Position numbers and translations under genes: made by a program. The notes beneath the pieces are model-generated. The model saw nothing but the letters and a program-made list of their open reading frames with translations. It was not told the DNA's origin and ran no database searches. Source: Aspidapion aeneum (Eukaryota > Arthropoda > Insecta > Coleoptera > Brentidae). Taken from it: a DNA stretch of 64,000 nucleotides. Where the stretch lies: assembly GCA_963576565.1 (NCBI GenBank), contig OY755045.1, positions 186,001-250,000 on the forward strand. Reading direction: 5' to 3'. Numbering within the stretch: position 1 is the first letter of the stretch; every line of letters begins with the position of its first letter. Positions 33,591 through 43,458 of the stretch are shown here, piece after piece.

Positions 33591-33993
33591 AAGAAGGCCA
33601 TAGTGTGAATTGATTTTCACAGAAACGTCAATTAGCGATTTTTTACGATGACCTGACTTAATTTTAATTGAAAACTTTATTCTTTCGCAGTATCTTTCGG
33701 CATTAAATGTCAACAGCAAAAGAAACACTTTTTGCTAGTCTAGCTGCCCAGAGGGAAAAACAAACAAAATAAGGAAAGGCAGAATAAAAAAAAAACAAGT
33801 AAAATAAAAGTAAATTACGTAGCTTGCGGGCCGTGGCCGGCGCCGGCGGCCGGTGCAACAGAAAATAACAACCGAGCAGTGGCGTGCAATGCTAATTATA
33901 GTAGGGTAGGTAAAAAATTCGCGTTGTTTTGCCACTTTCACGCTTACTGCATATACATACTACAATGAAAAAAATGGATAATTTTTCATAATA

Positions 33994-34557
33994 CAGTGAA
34001 ACCTCCTATAAGCGGACACTCACGGTTTTGTCGATTTTGTCCGCTTATTGGAGGTGTCCGTTTATGAGAAAGAACTGCGAAATTTTAATATATATTTATT
34101 AACAATTTCCGCTGCTTGAGTTTTTCCGATTTTAAATTTTTACCGATCTTTTTTGCTGATATATATGTTCCTTCTCCGAAACGTTAACAACTTCCATTTT
34201 TTTACATACACTAAGAAGTTTTTTACTAGGCACCATTTCAAAGTGATTTACTACTACCCAACTGAACAATAAAAATAAAACATAGCAGTCCCGCAAAATA
34301 AAATATCTTGTAAATACGACAGAAGTATTTAGTCTCCGCATTAAAACGGAAATAGGTAATTCCTCGGCTGCAGAGTGCGTTGTTGCCAACATACTACATC
34401 ATATTTATGCCCATGTCATGCAGCGTTCCGTCCCGTTGTTAAAGGTTCGCGTCCGGTTAAGGGAGGTTTCAGAATTTTTTTACCAAAAAAAATTGTCCGC
34501 GTCCGCCTAAAGGGAGTGTCCGCTTAATAGAGGTGTCCACAGAGAGAGGTTTCACTG
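33994..34557 (-). mobile_element. Complete pogo/Tigger-like non-autonomous element (564 bp)
   Basis: Starts cagtgaaacctc and ends gaggtttcactg, with TA on both sides (33992-33993 and 34558-34559), as expected for pogo/Tigger. Subterminal 'gtccgcttat' motifs are repeated near both ends. It carries only the first part of a transposase. Confidence 0.87.
34132..34236 (-). pseudogene. Tigger transposase N-terminal fragment
   Basis: MVPSKKLLSVCKKMEVVNVSEKEH matches the helix-turn-helix start of the copy at 14592-14735 (MAPSKKLLSLREKM...). Here a frameshift after EKEH replaces the conserved KFNIGKTQAAEIV segment. Not functional. Confidence 0.72.
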
Positions 34558-34884
34558 TATAGAAAGAAAAAGTATTTTATCTAGAGTAGGCAACAACTTT
34601 CCTCCTACACTGTTTACACGCCACTGCAACCAAGAACTCTTTAATTGGCATCTTGTAATGAAAATGAAAGAAAAGCTTTTTAAAACGGAAACAGTTATAA
34701 AAACTATACAGCACTTAATTTATATTTCTAATTTTTTTTGTTTATGTTCATTTTCTTTGAAGACAAAAATATATAAAAATCAATTATTAATTGCACATTT
34801 TAACAAGCAAGAAAATACAAGTTATTTTTTCTCTTCCTTCCTAGCCCGCGTAACAATGGCTAGAGAGAGTATTATTTTCGACGA

Positions 34885-35840
34885 AATTTTTTTTTTGAGA
34901 TAACGCCAAAAATGTGTTATTTGGATATATTTTGACCTATCTTAGCAATATCGTCGTGATGTCTGTCTGTCTGTGTGTGTGTGTGTGTCTGTGTGTGTGT
35001 ATATTATTGTTAATATCTTAGTAAATATCTTAGAAACGAAAGCTCCTACGAACTTTTTGGCTATTACACAAGTTATTGAGAAAAATGTGTTCTACTATAC
35101 GAACATCGAAACAGAGGCCTTTTTGGTTGCGAGAGGGGACACTTTTTGGCTATCTTGAAATTTTTGTAGCACGAACCCCTTCGAGGGGTATACTTTAGCC
35201 CCATATTTTGAATAGGGAAAGTGGGTCTAGTTATAATTTATTTTGAAGACCTTTTGAATGTCGTTACAACCGTGCAAAAATCTATCCATTAGTTTTTAAG
35301 ATAATTACATTCAAACTTTAACATGGACTGATAATTTTTATTTTATCATTCCATGTTAAATTTGAAAATTTTAAAGTAAATATCTGAAAAACTAATCAAT
35401 GGATTTTCAAAATTTTTACACGGTTGTAAAGATATTCAAGAGAGCTTCAAAATAAGATATCAGTAGACCAACATTCCCTATTCAAAATATAGGGGTAAAG
35501 TATACCCCTCAAACGAGGTTTGTGCTACAAAAATTTCAAGATAGCTGAAAAGTATCCCCATCGCAGACAAAATCCACGTGTCCGAGCGTTTCTCCAAATT
35601 CGCCTAAATACCCATATTGATGTGATACTCCGTAAAAAAGTTTGCATTTTTTAACTGTCAAAAAAATGGCATTAATAGATTTTGACAATTTTTTTAAAAT
35701 TTTATGAATATTGGTTTAGCGGTTCCGGAGCTATCGTGGGCCGGACAAACAGACACACACACACACATGAACAGACGTGACGACGAAATTTCTAAGATAA
35801 GTCTAAATACCCACAAATATCCTATTCTCAAAAAAACTTT
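34885..35840. repeat. ~950-bp imperfect palindrome (fold-back element)
   Basis: The two halves are inverted copies around about 35342. Inner arms 35157-35338 and 35345-35545 match well ('gtagcacgaacccc', 'ggggtatactttagcccc', 'ttacaaccgtgcaaaaat', 'aacatgga'). Outer ends 34893-34975 and 35757-35830 match again, including 'atcttag', 'cgtcgtga' and (tg)n/(ca)n tracts. The middle of each arm has diverged. No ORF with a domain. A partial relative lies at 63425-64000 and a shorter one at 45540-45735. Confidence 0.8.
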
Positions 35841-35856
35841 TTTCATAGAAAACAAT

Positions 35857-36060
35857 TAGTGGCGGATCCAGGATTTCCACGGGGGAGGGGCCAAAGTGGC
35901 ATCAAACATCAAAATAATTTTATTTGCGATTCTTGGTGGATCTCAGGTGTAAAATTTAGTATCTAAAGGAGATTTTTGGCATCGCAAGCGAATTTTTGTT
36001 AATAAGTTATATGTCTGGAGGGAGGGCGGACCCTTCTGCCCCCCCCTGAATCCACCACTG
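35857..36060. mobile_element. hAT-like MITE with perfect 8-bp duplication
   Basis: Ends tagtggcggatccagg and cctgaatccaccactg; flanked on both sides by aaaacaat (35849-35856 and 36061-36068). 204 bp, no coding capacity. Confidence 0.85.
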
Positions 36061-36342
36061 AAAACAATACCTTCTTTAGTGATTGCTGCACGGGCTAAGA
36101 AGGTAAAAATCTTAGCTCTATTCAAAATTAGGGCTAAATTAAAAATTCCTTTTTCATCTTTATTTAAAAGTTTCTTATTGCATCACGTTTCGGACCAAAG
36201 CCCACCTCCCAAGCCGAGAATTTGAAAGCAATTTTTTAGGAGAAACTTTTTCGATTCGCAGCGGCTCATGATAGTTTCCTGATAGCTTACATTGTTACAG
36301 GGTGAATAACTCAATAACAATTACCTCAAACTTGTAAAAAAC

Positions 36343-37575
36343 TACGAGGAGAAAACAGGCCCGATCTGTTTTCTTGTTCCAACGTGTTTGTGTAGCCTTG
36401 CTTGTGATCAGTATACGCTCGAAGTTTTAAGTGGGTGCGTCAAGTAGTTTGTGTCGTGTTTATTTTGAAATTTATACAGTGTGTTAATTTTAAAAGATGG
36501 AAAAAAAATATTTTCTTATTAAAGGGTTATCGCCGACGAAAATAAAACTGTTGTAGATGCTACACTAGGGGAATTTGCTCCTTCCTATACCACAGTTAAA
36601 ACCTGGGTATAGGACTTTAAACGTGGTCGTACTAGCACTGATGATGCTCCGCGTTCTGACAGGACAAAAACGGCAAGTTCTGAAGAAATTGTGCAAACCA
36701 TTCACAAACTAATTCTAAAAGATCGCAGATTAAGACTGGAAGAGGTAGCTGAGGCTGTGGATATCAAAAGAGCGAGTTCACCATATTTTATGTGAAGTTT
36801 TAGGTATGAGAAAGTTATCCGCCCAATGGGTGCCGCGTTTGTTCACGCCAGATCAAAAGCTCGTGCGTCTAACCATTTCAGAGGAGAATTTGGCACTGTT
36901 TAGACGTGATTCAGGGGACTTATTGCTTAGATTTATTACGGTTGATAAAACATGGGTTCGTTCATCATTATACCCCTGAAATTAGGCAACAGTCCAAACA
37001 ATGGACGGCAAATGACGAGCCACTTCCAAAGAAGACAAAGGCAGTACCATCTGCTGGAAAGGTCATGGCAACGGTCTTTTGGGACGCTAAACGAACACTC
37101 CTCATAGATTATCTCGAAAAAGGAAAAAAAATAAATTCAGAGTACTACAGCGACTTACTGGACCAGCTCAACCATATAAGTGAAAAACGCCCTGGTTTGG
37201 CAAAAAAGAAAATGAAAAACCTTGACACAAGTCCGCTCTTGTAATGGCTAAAATCCATCAGCTAGGCTTTGAACTGTTTAACCATCCATCTTATTCGCCA
37301 GATCTGGCCTAGTCAGACTTTTATTTGTTTCCAAACCTAAAATAGTTTCTTACCGGAAAAAAATTTTCCTCAGATTTAGAAGTTATTGCAGCTACAAATG
37401 CCTATTTTGACGAGTTGGATAAATCAGACTTCAATGATGGCATCAAATCAGTTGAATATCGTTGTGCCAAATGTATTACCTTACAAAGGGACCATGTAGA
37501 AAAATAAATTATTATTTTAGTCATTATGGTGTTGCGTTCTATATTAGGCTGGAAACTTTTTATTCCATCCTCGTA
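36343..37575 (+). mobile_element. mariner element (1.23 kb), defective
   Basis: Begins tacgagg and ends cctcgta, with TA at both edges. The 3' inverted repeat ('ggaaactttttattccatcc') is clear; the 5' one is altered after 'tacgagga'. Size fits the ~1.3-kb mariner standard. It encodes a broken DD34D transposase. Confidence 0.85.
36495..37507 (+). pseudogene. mariner transposase pseudogene
   Basis: Recognisable in pieces across all frames: TTVKTWV, a stop, DFKRGRTSTDDAPRSDRTKT (HTH region), LRLEEVAEAVDIK, LSAQWVPRLFTPDQKLVRLT, ISEENLALFRRDSGDFLLRF, VDKTWV (first catalytic Asp present, following Glu changed to Lys), a frameshift into HHYTPEIRQQSKQW, VPSAGKVMATVFWD, LIDYLEKGKKINSEYY, a damaged second-Asp region, then HPSYSPDLA, a stop, SDFYLFPNLK, and the final RDHVEK at 37507. 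Stops and at least three frameshifts rule out function. The sequence pattern fits the mariner family of Tc1/mariner. Confidence 0.92.
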
Positions 37576-38274
37576 TATTCTGTTTAATGGGCTACGAAGG
37601 TATCGAATCTATCTGTTTAACCTGTTTAATTTTATGAGCACAGTAAACGACTCGGTTAGGTTTGGGTTTCTTGGTAATCTGTGGATAGTAACCCTCTCTC
37701 CCTGTACGAGTGCAATCTATCCTTCCAGCCCGGCTAAAACTTTTTTAAAGTTTGCGAAAATTCTTTCAAAAATTGTAGATCCGACCCCCATCCGCGTGTG
37801 CATCAAACGACGCATACAAATTACCGCAACTACAATTGCCACACACTTTATTATTTATCGTTTGTCAGACACCATTTTTTATGTTGATGTTGGTGCAGTC
37901 TGTTAAACAGATACCTTAGAATATAATTGCTGGTTACAAAAATCGAAAAGTGAGGTAATCGTATAACTTTTTTAACTAATTTATTTATTTAGTTAAATTA
38001 TTAAGATCTTAAAACTTAGCATTTTACACCCGGTTTATACCGACCGGTTTAAGTGTATTTTTTTAATACTCACAGGTCAAATAACTGCAAAGATTTGGTT
38101 CACCCTAATGTGCAATATAAATTCAAATCAACTTTAGAAATAAAGCCACATAAAAAATTTGTAACGAAATAGTCTCAATTTGTAGTACTACCTCTGAGGG
38201 GTGGTTAAAAGTTCGAAAAACAATAGAAATATTCCACGATTGATAAAAAACTTATACAAAAATTTTCAAAGCTA

Positions 38275-38278
<4 letters not shown>
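37576..38278. other. Unannotated AT-rich sequence
   Basis: The mariner pseudogene ends before this; the rest has no recognised feature. Confidence 0.45.
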
Positions 38279-38334
<56 letters not shown>

Positions 38335-38335
38335 C
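38279..38335. repeat. (AT)n microsatellite, tail of the adjacent RTE-like element
   Basis: About 28 AT units directly abut the RTE 3' end 'tttatcggtttcac'. RTE-type elements commonly end in simple repeats, and the other copies here also end in a short (at)n run. Confidence 0.9.
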
Positions 38336-39705
38336 GGTTTCACAACGTTCTACGTCTTCCGATACCCAATCTCCACTCGTTTCTGTTTGCTCATAATTCA
38401 TCATCTAGGCCTCTTATTCTTATTTTACTGTCTATTCCTTCTCTCCAGCTTCTCCTTGGTCTTCCTCGTTTTCTTCGGCCAGTTGGTTTCCATTGTAATA
38501 TTTGTTTAGGTAGTCTTCCATCATCCATTCTTTGTACATGTCCGTACCACACCAGTTGTTTTGTTCTTATATCATCCACTAGAGTACGTTCACCCACTGT
38601 CATAATTTCTCTTATTCTTTGATTGGTAACTCTTTCTCTTTTTGATTTCCCTGCTGCTCTTCTCCAATAGTCCATCTCCGTAGCGGAAAGCGTTTTTTCT
38701 GTTCTATCTTTGATTGGCCATACTTCTGAGCCGTATGTAATAATACTTTTTACAATGGTGTTATATATAAGCTTTTTGTTATGTTTTGATATACTTTGGT
38801 CCCAAATTATTCCATTTAATAAAGTTTTTGCTTTTCTTCCTTGTACGTTTCTATCTTTTATAGCTTTGTCTAGTGTTCCGTCAGCTGTAATTTTTAGACC
38901 CAAGTATTTATACTCATCACAGGACTGAATTCGCTGCCCAGTATTTAAGATTAGATCCTGTTTCGTTCCACCAATACACATATACTCTGTCTTATTGATA
39001 TTAACCTCTAGTCCCCACTTATTGTACTCTTCTATTAGTTTTCGTGTCATATATTCGAGGTCGTCATAATCCTGAGCCACCACTATCTGATCATCGGCGA
39101 AACATAAAGTATACAAGGTGGTTTCATTCAACGGAATTCCCATGTTTTGGCATTTTCTCTTCCAGACTTTAAGGACCTGTTCCAAATATATCTTGAAGAG
39201 CGTAGGCGAGATACAGCAACCTTGTTTAAGACCTTTATTTACTTGAAAGCCTTTGGTTAGTTTTGCTTTTATTTTAACTTTTGCCTTACTATTGCGGTAT
39301 AACTCTTTGATGGCCTTAATTAGTTGTACGCTTATGTTTGTCTTTTCCAACGCTTTCCAAAGTAGATTTAGTGGTATACTATCATATGCCTTCTGCAAAT
39401 CTACGTAAAGCAGATGGAGCTCTTGTCCGTATGCCATTTTCTTTTCAATAACTTGGGTTATACAAAAGAGATGATCTGTAGTCGATCTACCCGCCCTGAA
39501 ACCAGCTTGTTCTTCTGCCTCCATATCTTTATATTCGCTCTCCACTTTATTTCTTATTATTTTGCCATATATTCTGCTTAGCGTACTAGTTACAGATATA
39601 CCTCTATAATTGTCACATATATCTTTCCTTCCTTTTTTGTGTATTGTGGATATATATGACGTTTTCCACTCAGTTGGTACTACAGCTCCATTTAAATATC
39701 TTTTT
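38336..39705 (-). mobile_element. RTE-like non-LTR retrotransposon, best-preserved copy, 5'-truncated
   Basis: The longest copy in the window. It covers the RT domain from just before motif 1 to the 3' end. The 5' break is at about 39705, where YLNGAVVPTEWK gives way to unrelated AT-rich DNA. Confidence 0.93.
38391..39705 (-). pseudogene. Reverse transcriptase with C-terminal domain (RTE-like), longest open frame
   Basis: The open frame runs 445 codons from an ATG in flanking DNA at 39728; retroelement codons start at about residue 9. Motifs: YRGISVTSTLSRIYGKII (41-58), EEQAGFRAGRST (72-83), LLYVDLQKAYDS (106-117, catalytic D110), KGLKQGCCISPTLFKIYLEQ (165-184), LCFADDQIVVAQ (208-219, catalytic D212/D213), a GRRKRGRPRRSW basic stretch near the end. 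All three catalytic aspartates are present. TGG-to-TGA after RGLDDEL removes the last ~17 residues (ANRNEWRLGIGRRRTL). The upstream endonuclease is missing. Confidence 0.92.
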
Positions 39706-40752
39706 AAATAATAATTAAAATAATACATAATTAACTTAAAACTATATCCGTAAATGCATCACCGTATTAAATACGTATGAATATTCAAATATTGTAAAAA
39801 GCAAAAGATATTTTAGAATTCGTTTTCAATTACACATCCACCAAAACAATTGAACTTCGATTTAATCATCGCTAACTTGTCTAAAAAATTAACATGTAAA
39901 ATATAGAGGACAGCTGACACTTACTTACACCGTTTTTATTAGACATCTCCTAGTGACGTTTGTAGGTTTAAATATGGCTATCATTTTCAAACCAAAATAT
40001 AATTTTCTTTTTATTTATTTTTAACCATTTTGTGGAAATAATGTCTTTGTTACAACCAAATAAGATGACCCATATCGCAAGGTATTTATGAATAATTTAT
40101 ATAAAAATTAAAAACTATTGTATTCACGGAAAAAATAAGTTAAACCTTCAACCAAAATGTAGATTTGTAGACCTAGGATTGTAGCACTTAGTACTGTAGA
40201 CTCTTTAGTAAATACTGTTGTACATTTTTCCATAAAAAATCCGTTAAAAAAAGTACCAAAAATTTGCTTTTAGAAAAAATGAGTTTTGAAACAATGAAAA
40301 AAAAAATACTAAAAATTTTTTTGTTAAAAAAGTGTTTTTTAAAAAAGTATTTTTTTTTTGAAAAATTCCTTTTCGAGAAAATTTTCGCCTCCCGCATTAT
40401 CTCGTAGGTACATGGTCGCAAAAGTGTGAGGTACAGGATATTTCGGCTAGACAAAATAGCTCGCATCGATCGAAACGCTCCTGCCAACTTTTTAACGAAA
40501 AAAGTTGGCTGCCGCGCTGCGCCTCGCCGTCTTAAAAACTTTTATCAGGAATATTAAGTTTTTCACAACAAGTTGTTGTCACTACACTGAACTTTAATGC
40601 TCTTTAATCACTTCAGAAAAAACTTTGGCTTTAAAAATGCCGGAAGTTCTTAAGCCAAAAATGTCTTTGATCTGCTTTTCTGTCTTTAGTTAGAAGGCCA
40701 AAAAACTTCACTGATATTTGATAGTATATTTTAAAAAACAAACAAGTTTCGT
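39706..40752. other. Unannotated AT-rich sequence
   Basis: Poly-A/T runs at 40230-40370; no recognised gene or repeat. Confidence 0.45.
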
Positions 40753-41037
40753 GGCTAATCGGGTAAAAAAGAGTTTTTGTTTCTCTCATATTTTTCCATG
40801 GGTAGCTTCAAAGCTTAACCTTACGGGGGTCTAAGATTTAATGGACGCCTAATAAGTGTTGACAGTTAACTGTTTCGTCCTTGGGACTTCTCAGAACACT
40901 GCTTGGTCAATGTGACACTCTTGCGAAGTTAATTAGACGGTTTTGTCTCTAATCCTATGTAAATAGTGAGGTTAAGCTTTTAAGCTACTCACGGAAAAAT
41001 ATAAGAGAAACAAAAACTCCTTTTTACCCGATTAGCC
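40753..41037. mobile_element. Fold-back MITE with ~75-bp inverted arms
   Basis: 40753-40827 and 40963-41037 are inverted copies (ggctaatcggg..., 'gtttttgtttctct', 'atatttttcc', 'aagcttaacct'). A 135-bp centre holds no ORF. The left half is related to 1-190. No target duplication was identified. Confidence 0.8.
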
Positions 41038-41275
41038 TACTACTAGGGTACTAAATTTTACGTTTGATAGTATATTTTGTTGGTCGACCGATTCATAGCG
41101 GAGTTCGGTCAGCAATCAAGTGCGGAAAACAAACTTTCCCACGAGAGTTAAACAAAAAATAACAAAAATGATAAAAAAACGATTATTAAATTGATTGGTT
41201 TTGAATGTACACCAGATTACAAAAGCATTAAAACCTTGACAATGCCTTTTGACAACTAATACTATTTGCTAGTTG

Positions 41276-41443
41276 CAGTGGCGCACCCAGGAATATGTCT
41301 TGGGGGGGGGGGGGGGCGAGCCCTCATAATGCCGTATTTCATGCAAATTTTTGTGTTTATTCATAAAATATGTGGAAAATATGTAAAAAAATCTTAGACT
41401 TAAGGGGGGGCGGACCCCAAGGCCCCCCTCCCTCGGCGCCCAT
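41276..41443. mobile_element. hAT-like MITE with 8-bp duplication
   Basis: Flanked by gctagttg at 41268-41275 and 41444-41451. Left end cagtggcgcacccagg; right end is eroded (ctcggcgcccat). A G14-type homopolymer follows the left end. Confidence 0.82.
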
Positions 41444-41487
41444 GCTAGTTGGCGAAAAAAATAAATATTAACGTACCGATTCTTAGG

Positions 41488-41573
41488 CTTTTCCGAGAGT
41501 GCGGAAAAGTGGCACTTTCTAAACTAAAATACGTACGGAAAAATGACACTTTCCGCACGCTCGTAGGAAAATG
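41488..41573. repeat. Short inverted repeat
   Basis: 'cgagagtgcggaaaagtg' and 'cactttccgcacgctcg' are near-perfect reverse complements about 40 bp apart. Probably the remains of a small MITE. Confidence 0.6.
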
Positions 41574-41846
41574 TTTTGAAGCGCTTTCTATCATTTTTTT
41601 TCCTTTATCGCTTTCTGTTTGTTAGGACGCATAGTTAATGTTTAGTTTTAAAAATTGTTCGAAAAATTATGAAGGAGAGAAAGCTTCTAAAATATAAAGA
41701 GAGTGTAAACAAAATTAAAAGTAAAAGAAGGAACAAAATAAGCGGCTCTCGTGAATTTTTAACTTTCTGACGAAGCAGCTGTTTGTGCTTTAAATTAGTT
41801 TGTACCTTATAAAAATAATGCTCTAAATAATATACAGGACGATTAT

Positions 41847-42520
41847 CTGAGGGCATGACAGTGCCCGGCCAAGTTCGTGCAACTGCTGTATACCCTATTT
41901 TTTTGAAACATTTCAGCCCATCTTTGACCTATCTAAAAATCTACTTAAGAATGAGCTACTAAACTTAAACTTGGCACAGTCGTAGATCTTCGTAGAGTTA
42001 ACAACCCCTCCAAGTTTCATGGACTTCGATAAAGTAGTAAAGTAGTTACGAAATTTCAAAAATCGGCGAAATTGCCACTCACTCACTCATGTATAAATCA
42101 TCAAAATTCTACAGTACTTCCAGAAATGCTACAAAGCTGAAATTTTGTAGACTGGTAGAAATTATAACCAAACCCTTGACAAAAATCAAAAAACCCCAAA
42201 ATTCTAATTTACTTTCCTCCCCTATACATGTAAAGTAATGTAAAAGTAACATTGCCCACTTCCAGAAACGCTAAAGAGCTGAGCTTTGGAAGGCCGATAG
42301 CAACTATGATAAAACCATGGGAAAAAACCTTAAAATTTTAAATAAGGCATTGCAAAAGGTTTGATAGTAATAGCAAAGTTTACAAAAACATTTCCAAATT
42401 AGTAAGAACTTTTCATTTTAAAATTTGTATTGGAGAACTTGGGTTTACTTTTATCACAATTCTTTTTACGGAATATCATTTTCGCGTACTTGGCTTTTTT
42501 TACATAAAATGTTTTTATTA
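41847..42520 (+). repeat. Dispersed repeat R3, copy 1
   Basis: Starts 'ctgagggcatgacagtgcc' and ends near 'acataaaatgtttttatt'. It shares with 53192-54005 and the inverted copy 55721-56892 the segments 'cagtcgtagatct', 'ttaacaacccc', 'ccactcactcactcatgtat', 'gctacaaagctgaaatt' and a 3' 'ttcgcgtacttggctttttt'. Inside, a ~110-130 bp unit ('ctcccctatacatgtaaagt' to 'gctgagctttgg') is tandemly repeated. Non-coding; class unknown. Confidence 0.82.
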
Positions 42521-42554
42521 AGATTATTTTTTTCCCTTCATTCTGTTTATTGTT

Positions 42555-42715
42555 TAATACTGTGCCATAAAGAAACTCCGGGAGCCCTTATATTGTTCCC
42601 AAATGTTCCGAGACGTTTATTTTAATGTATTATAATATAACCTATACTTATACAAAGTAAACTATATTAAAAAATAAAAAAACCTGCACTTTTTGGAGAC
42701 TCGTCGGTCTTACCT
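42555..42715. repeat. Diverged relative of the 491-bp tandem repeat
   Basis: 'actgtgccataaagaaact', 'taatgtattataatata' and 'aaacctgcactttttgg' line up in order with the junction of two 491-bp units at 25188-27240. Confidence 0.6.
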
Positions 42716-42981
42716 AAAGGGATTAGGCACGTATCATATATTTTATATCAAATTAGGTGCGTTCGATACTTTAACTTAAAGGTATTAGAAATATCTAGTC
42801 GTGTTTAAAATACTGAAATTTTTCTCAAAATTTAAAAATTTTTGCAAAGATTCTTGGAAATCCTAAAATTGTTCTTACGATTCCAGTGGTGCGTGTTTTA
42901 TGACCTTTTTTGTAAGGCAAATTTAAATGGGAAAATACAAATAAGAACGTAAAAAAGAAACTTAATAATTAAACATCTTAA

Positions 42982-43258
42982 CAGCGCCGTATCCAGAAAA
43001 AAAAACTCGGGGAGGGATAAAATTTTCAAAATTCGCAAAATTTTCGAATTTTGATTTTTTTTCGAGGAGTCGTCAGTTGTATAGTGTCCTGTAGAGTCCT
43101 GTATAGCCCTGTGGACAATTTTTGTACACCCCGTGTGGGCATCTGATCATCTCTTGTTTTTTTCGTATTTTTGTTACCAAAAAATCTCTTAAAACACAGT
43201 TTTTTCCATACTTTTGGGGGATTGATCCCTCTTGATCCCCCACCTAGATGAGGCCTTG
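42982..43258. mobile_element. Possible hAT-like MITE
   Basis: Ends 'cagcgccgtatccag' and 'ctagatgaggccttg' are weak inverted repeats around G- and C-rich shoulders. No duplication seen. Confidence 0.4.
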
Positions 43259-43295
43259 AATTTATACAATGTTAATGGCTCTAACATGTTATGCC

Positions 43296-43458
43296 AGGCG
43301 CGTAGCGCTGGGGGGGGTTAAGTGGTTAAAACCCTCCCATGAGGGTGATATTATAATAGCATTGTTAATAAACTTGTTCCAAAATCTTTACATACAATTT
43401 TTTATAAATTCAAACTCCCCCCCCCCTCCCCCCATTGGATCGCTGGCGGTACGCTACT
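43296..43458. mobile_element. Possible hAT-like MITE
   Basis: 'ccaggcgcgtagcgctgggg' and 'gctggcggtacgctactgtg' are imperfect inverted repeats with the same G/C-shoulder layout as the better-supported copies. Confidence 0.5.

Larger units (their letters stand above)
33877..34626. mobile_element. hAT-like MITE carrying a nested Tigger MITE
   Basis: Left end cagtggcgtgcaa and right end ttacacgccactg are inverted repeats. The flanking 8-mers caaccgag (33869-33876) and caaccaag (34627-34634) match at 7 of 8, the duplication length of hAT elements. Removing the nested element at 33994-34557 leaves a ~185-bp MITE with no coding capacity. Confidence 0.75.
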
